The notes under the pieces were generated by a model. The model was not told the origin of the DNA. It searched no databases and worked only from the letters and a program-made list of their open reading frames with translations. Shown in pieces: positions 6,473-8,592 of a stretch of 8,592 bases of DNA; positions within the stretch are counted from its first letter, which is position 1, and every line of letters begins with the position of its first letter. The stretch is from CAYZJD01 sp964478455 (GTDB lineage: Bacteria > Acidobacteriota > Terriglobia > Bryobacterales > Bryobacteraceae): NCBI GenBank assembly GCA_964478455.1, contig CAYZJD010000189.1:1-8592 (forward strand), in the 5' to 3' direction. The position numbers and the translations under genes are program-made.

Positions 6473-6480
6473 AAGGAGAT
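6473..6480 (+). promoter_or_regulatory. Ribosome-binding site of ppdK
   Basis: AAGGAGAT lies in the 35-bp glyS-ppdK gap, its last base 10 bases before the ATG at 6491. The gap holds no visible promoter or terminator, so ppdK is probably read through from glyS, at least in part. Confidence 0.7.
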
Positions 6481-6490
6481 CTGAATACTC

Positions 6491-8592
<2,102 letters not shown>

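Overview
The window comes from a GC-rich bacterial chromosome with dense packing, GTG starts and good Shine-Dalgarno sites. A split glycyl-tRNA synthetase, a Tat-type Gfo/Idh/MocA oxidoreductase, a VapBC pair and an IS1380-type transposase together suggest an acidobacterium (Bryobacterales/Solibacter-like). That placement is inference: no rRNA or other marker is present, and planctomycetes or verrucomicrobia carry similar oxidoreductases.

Layout. Positions 1-489 (minus strand) hold the N-terminal part of an IS1380-family transposase that runs off the left edge and is broken by one extra base near 83-85. The end of the element must lie between about 490 and 572. Next comes a minus-strand Gfo/Idh/MocA oxidoreductase with a twin-arginine signal (573-1928). 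A 101-bp divergent spacer separates it from recO (2030-2671, plus), whose product lacks the usual zinc-finger cysteines. A VapB/VapC toxin-antitoxin operon follows (2732-3399). It has a TTGACA promoter overlapped by three ATGAT/ATCAT half-sites, and vapB is probably translated from a leaderless GTG. After a 186-bp gap lie glyQ (3586-4464) and glyS (4461-6455), overlapping by 4 bp (GTGA). Then, 35 bp on, comes ppdK (6491 to the right edge), pyruvate phosphate dikinase, cut by the window end before its C-terminal domain is complete.

How it fits together. recO, glyQ, glyS and ppdK are core genes on one strand, serving recombinational repair, glycine charging and the PEP/pyruvate interconversion. 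Related orders (recO near the glycyl-tRNA synthetase genes, sometimes with ppdK and its regulator) are known in Firmicutes. Here the vapBC cassette sits between recO and glyQ and looks like an accessory insertion into this block. The left part, IS remnant plus periplasmic-type oxidoreductase, is also accessory in character.

I see no new multi-gene system. The most useful observations are the compact, apparently leaderless vapBC promoter/operator, the zinc-finger-less RecO, and the frameshifted IS1380 end lying directly behind the oxidoreductase stop codon.
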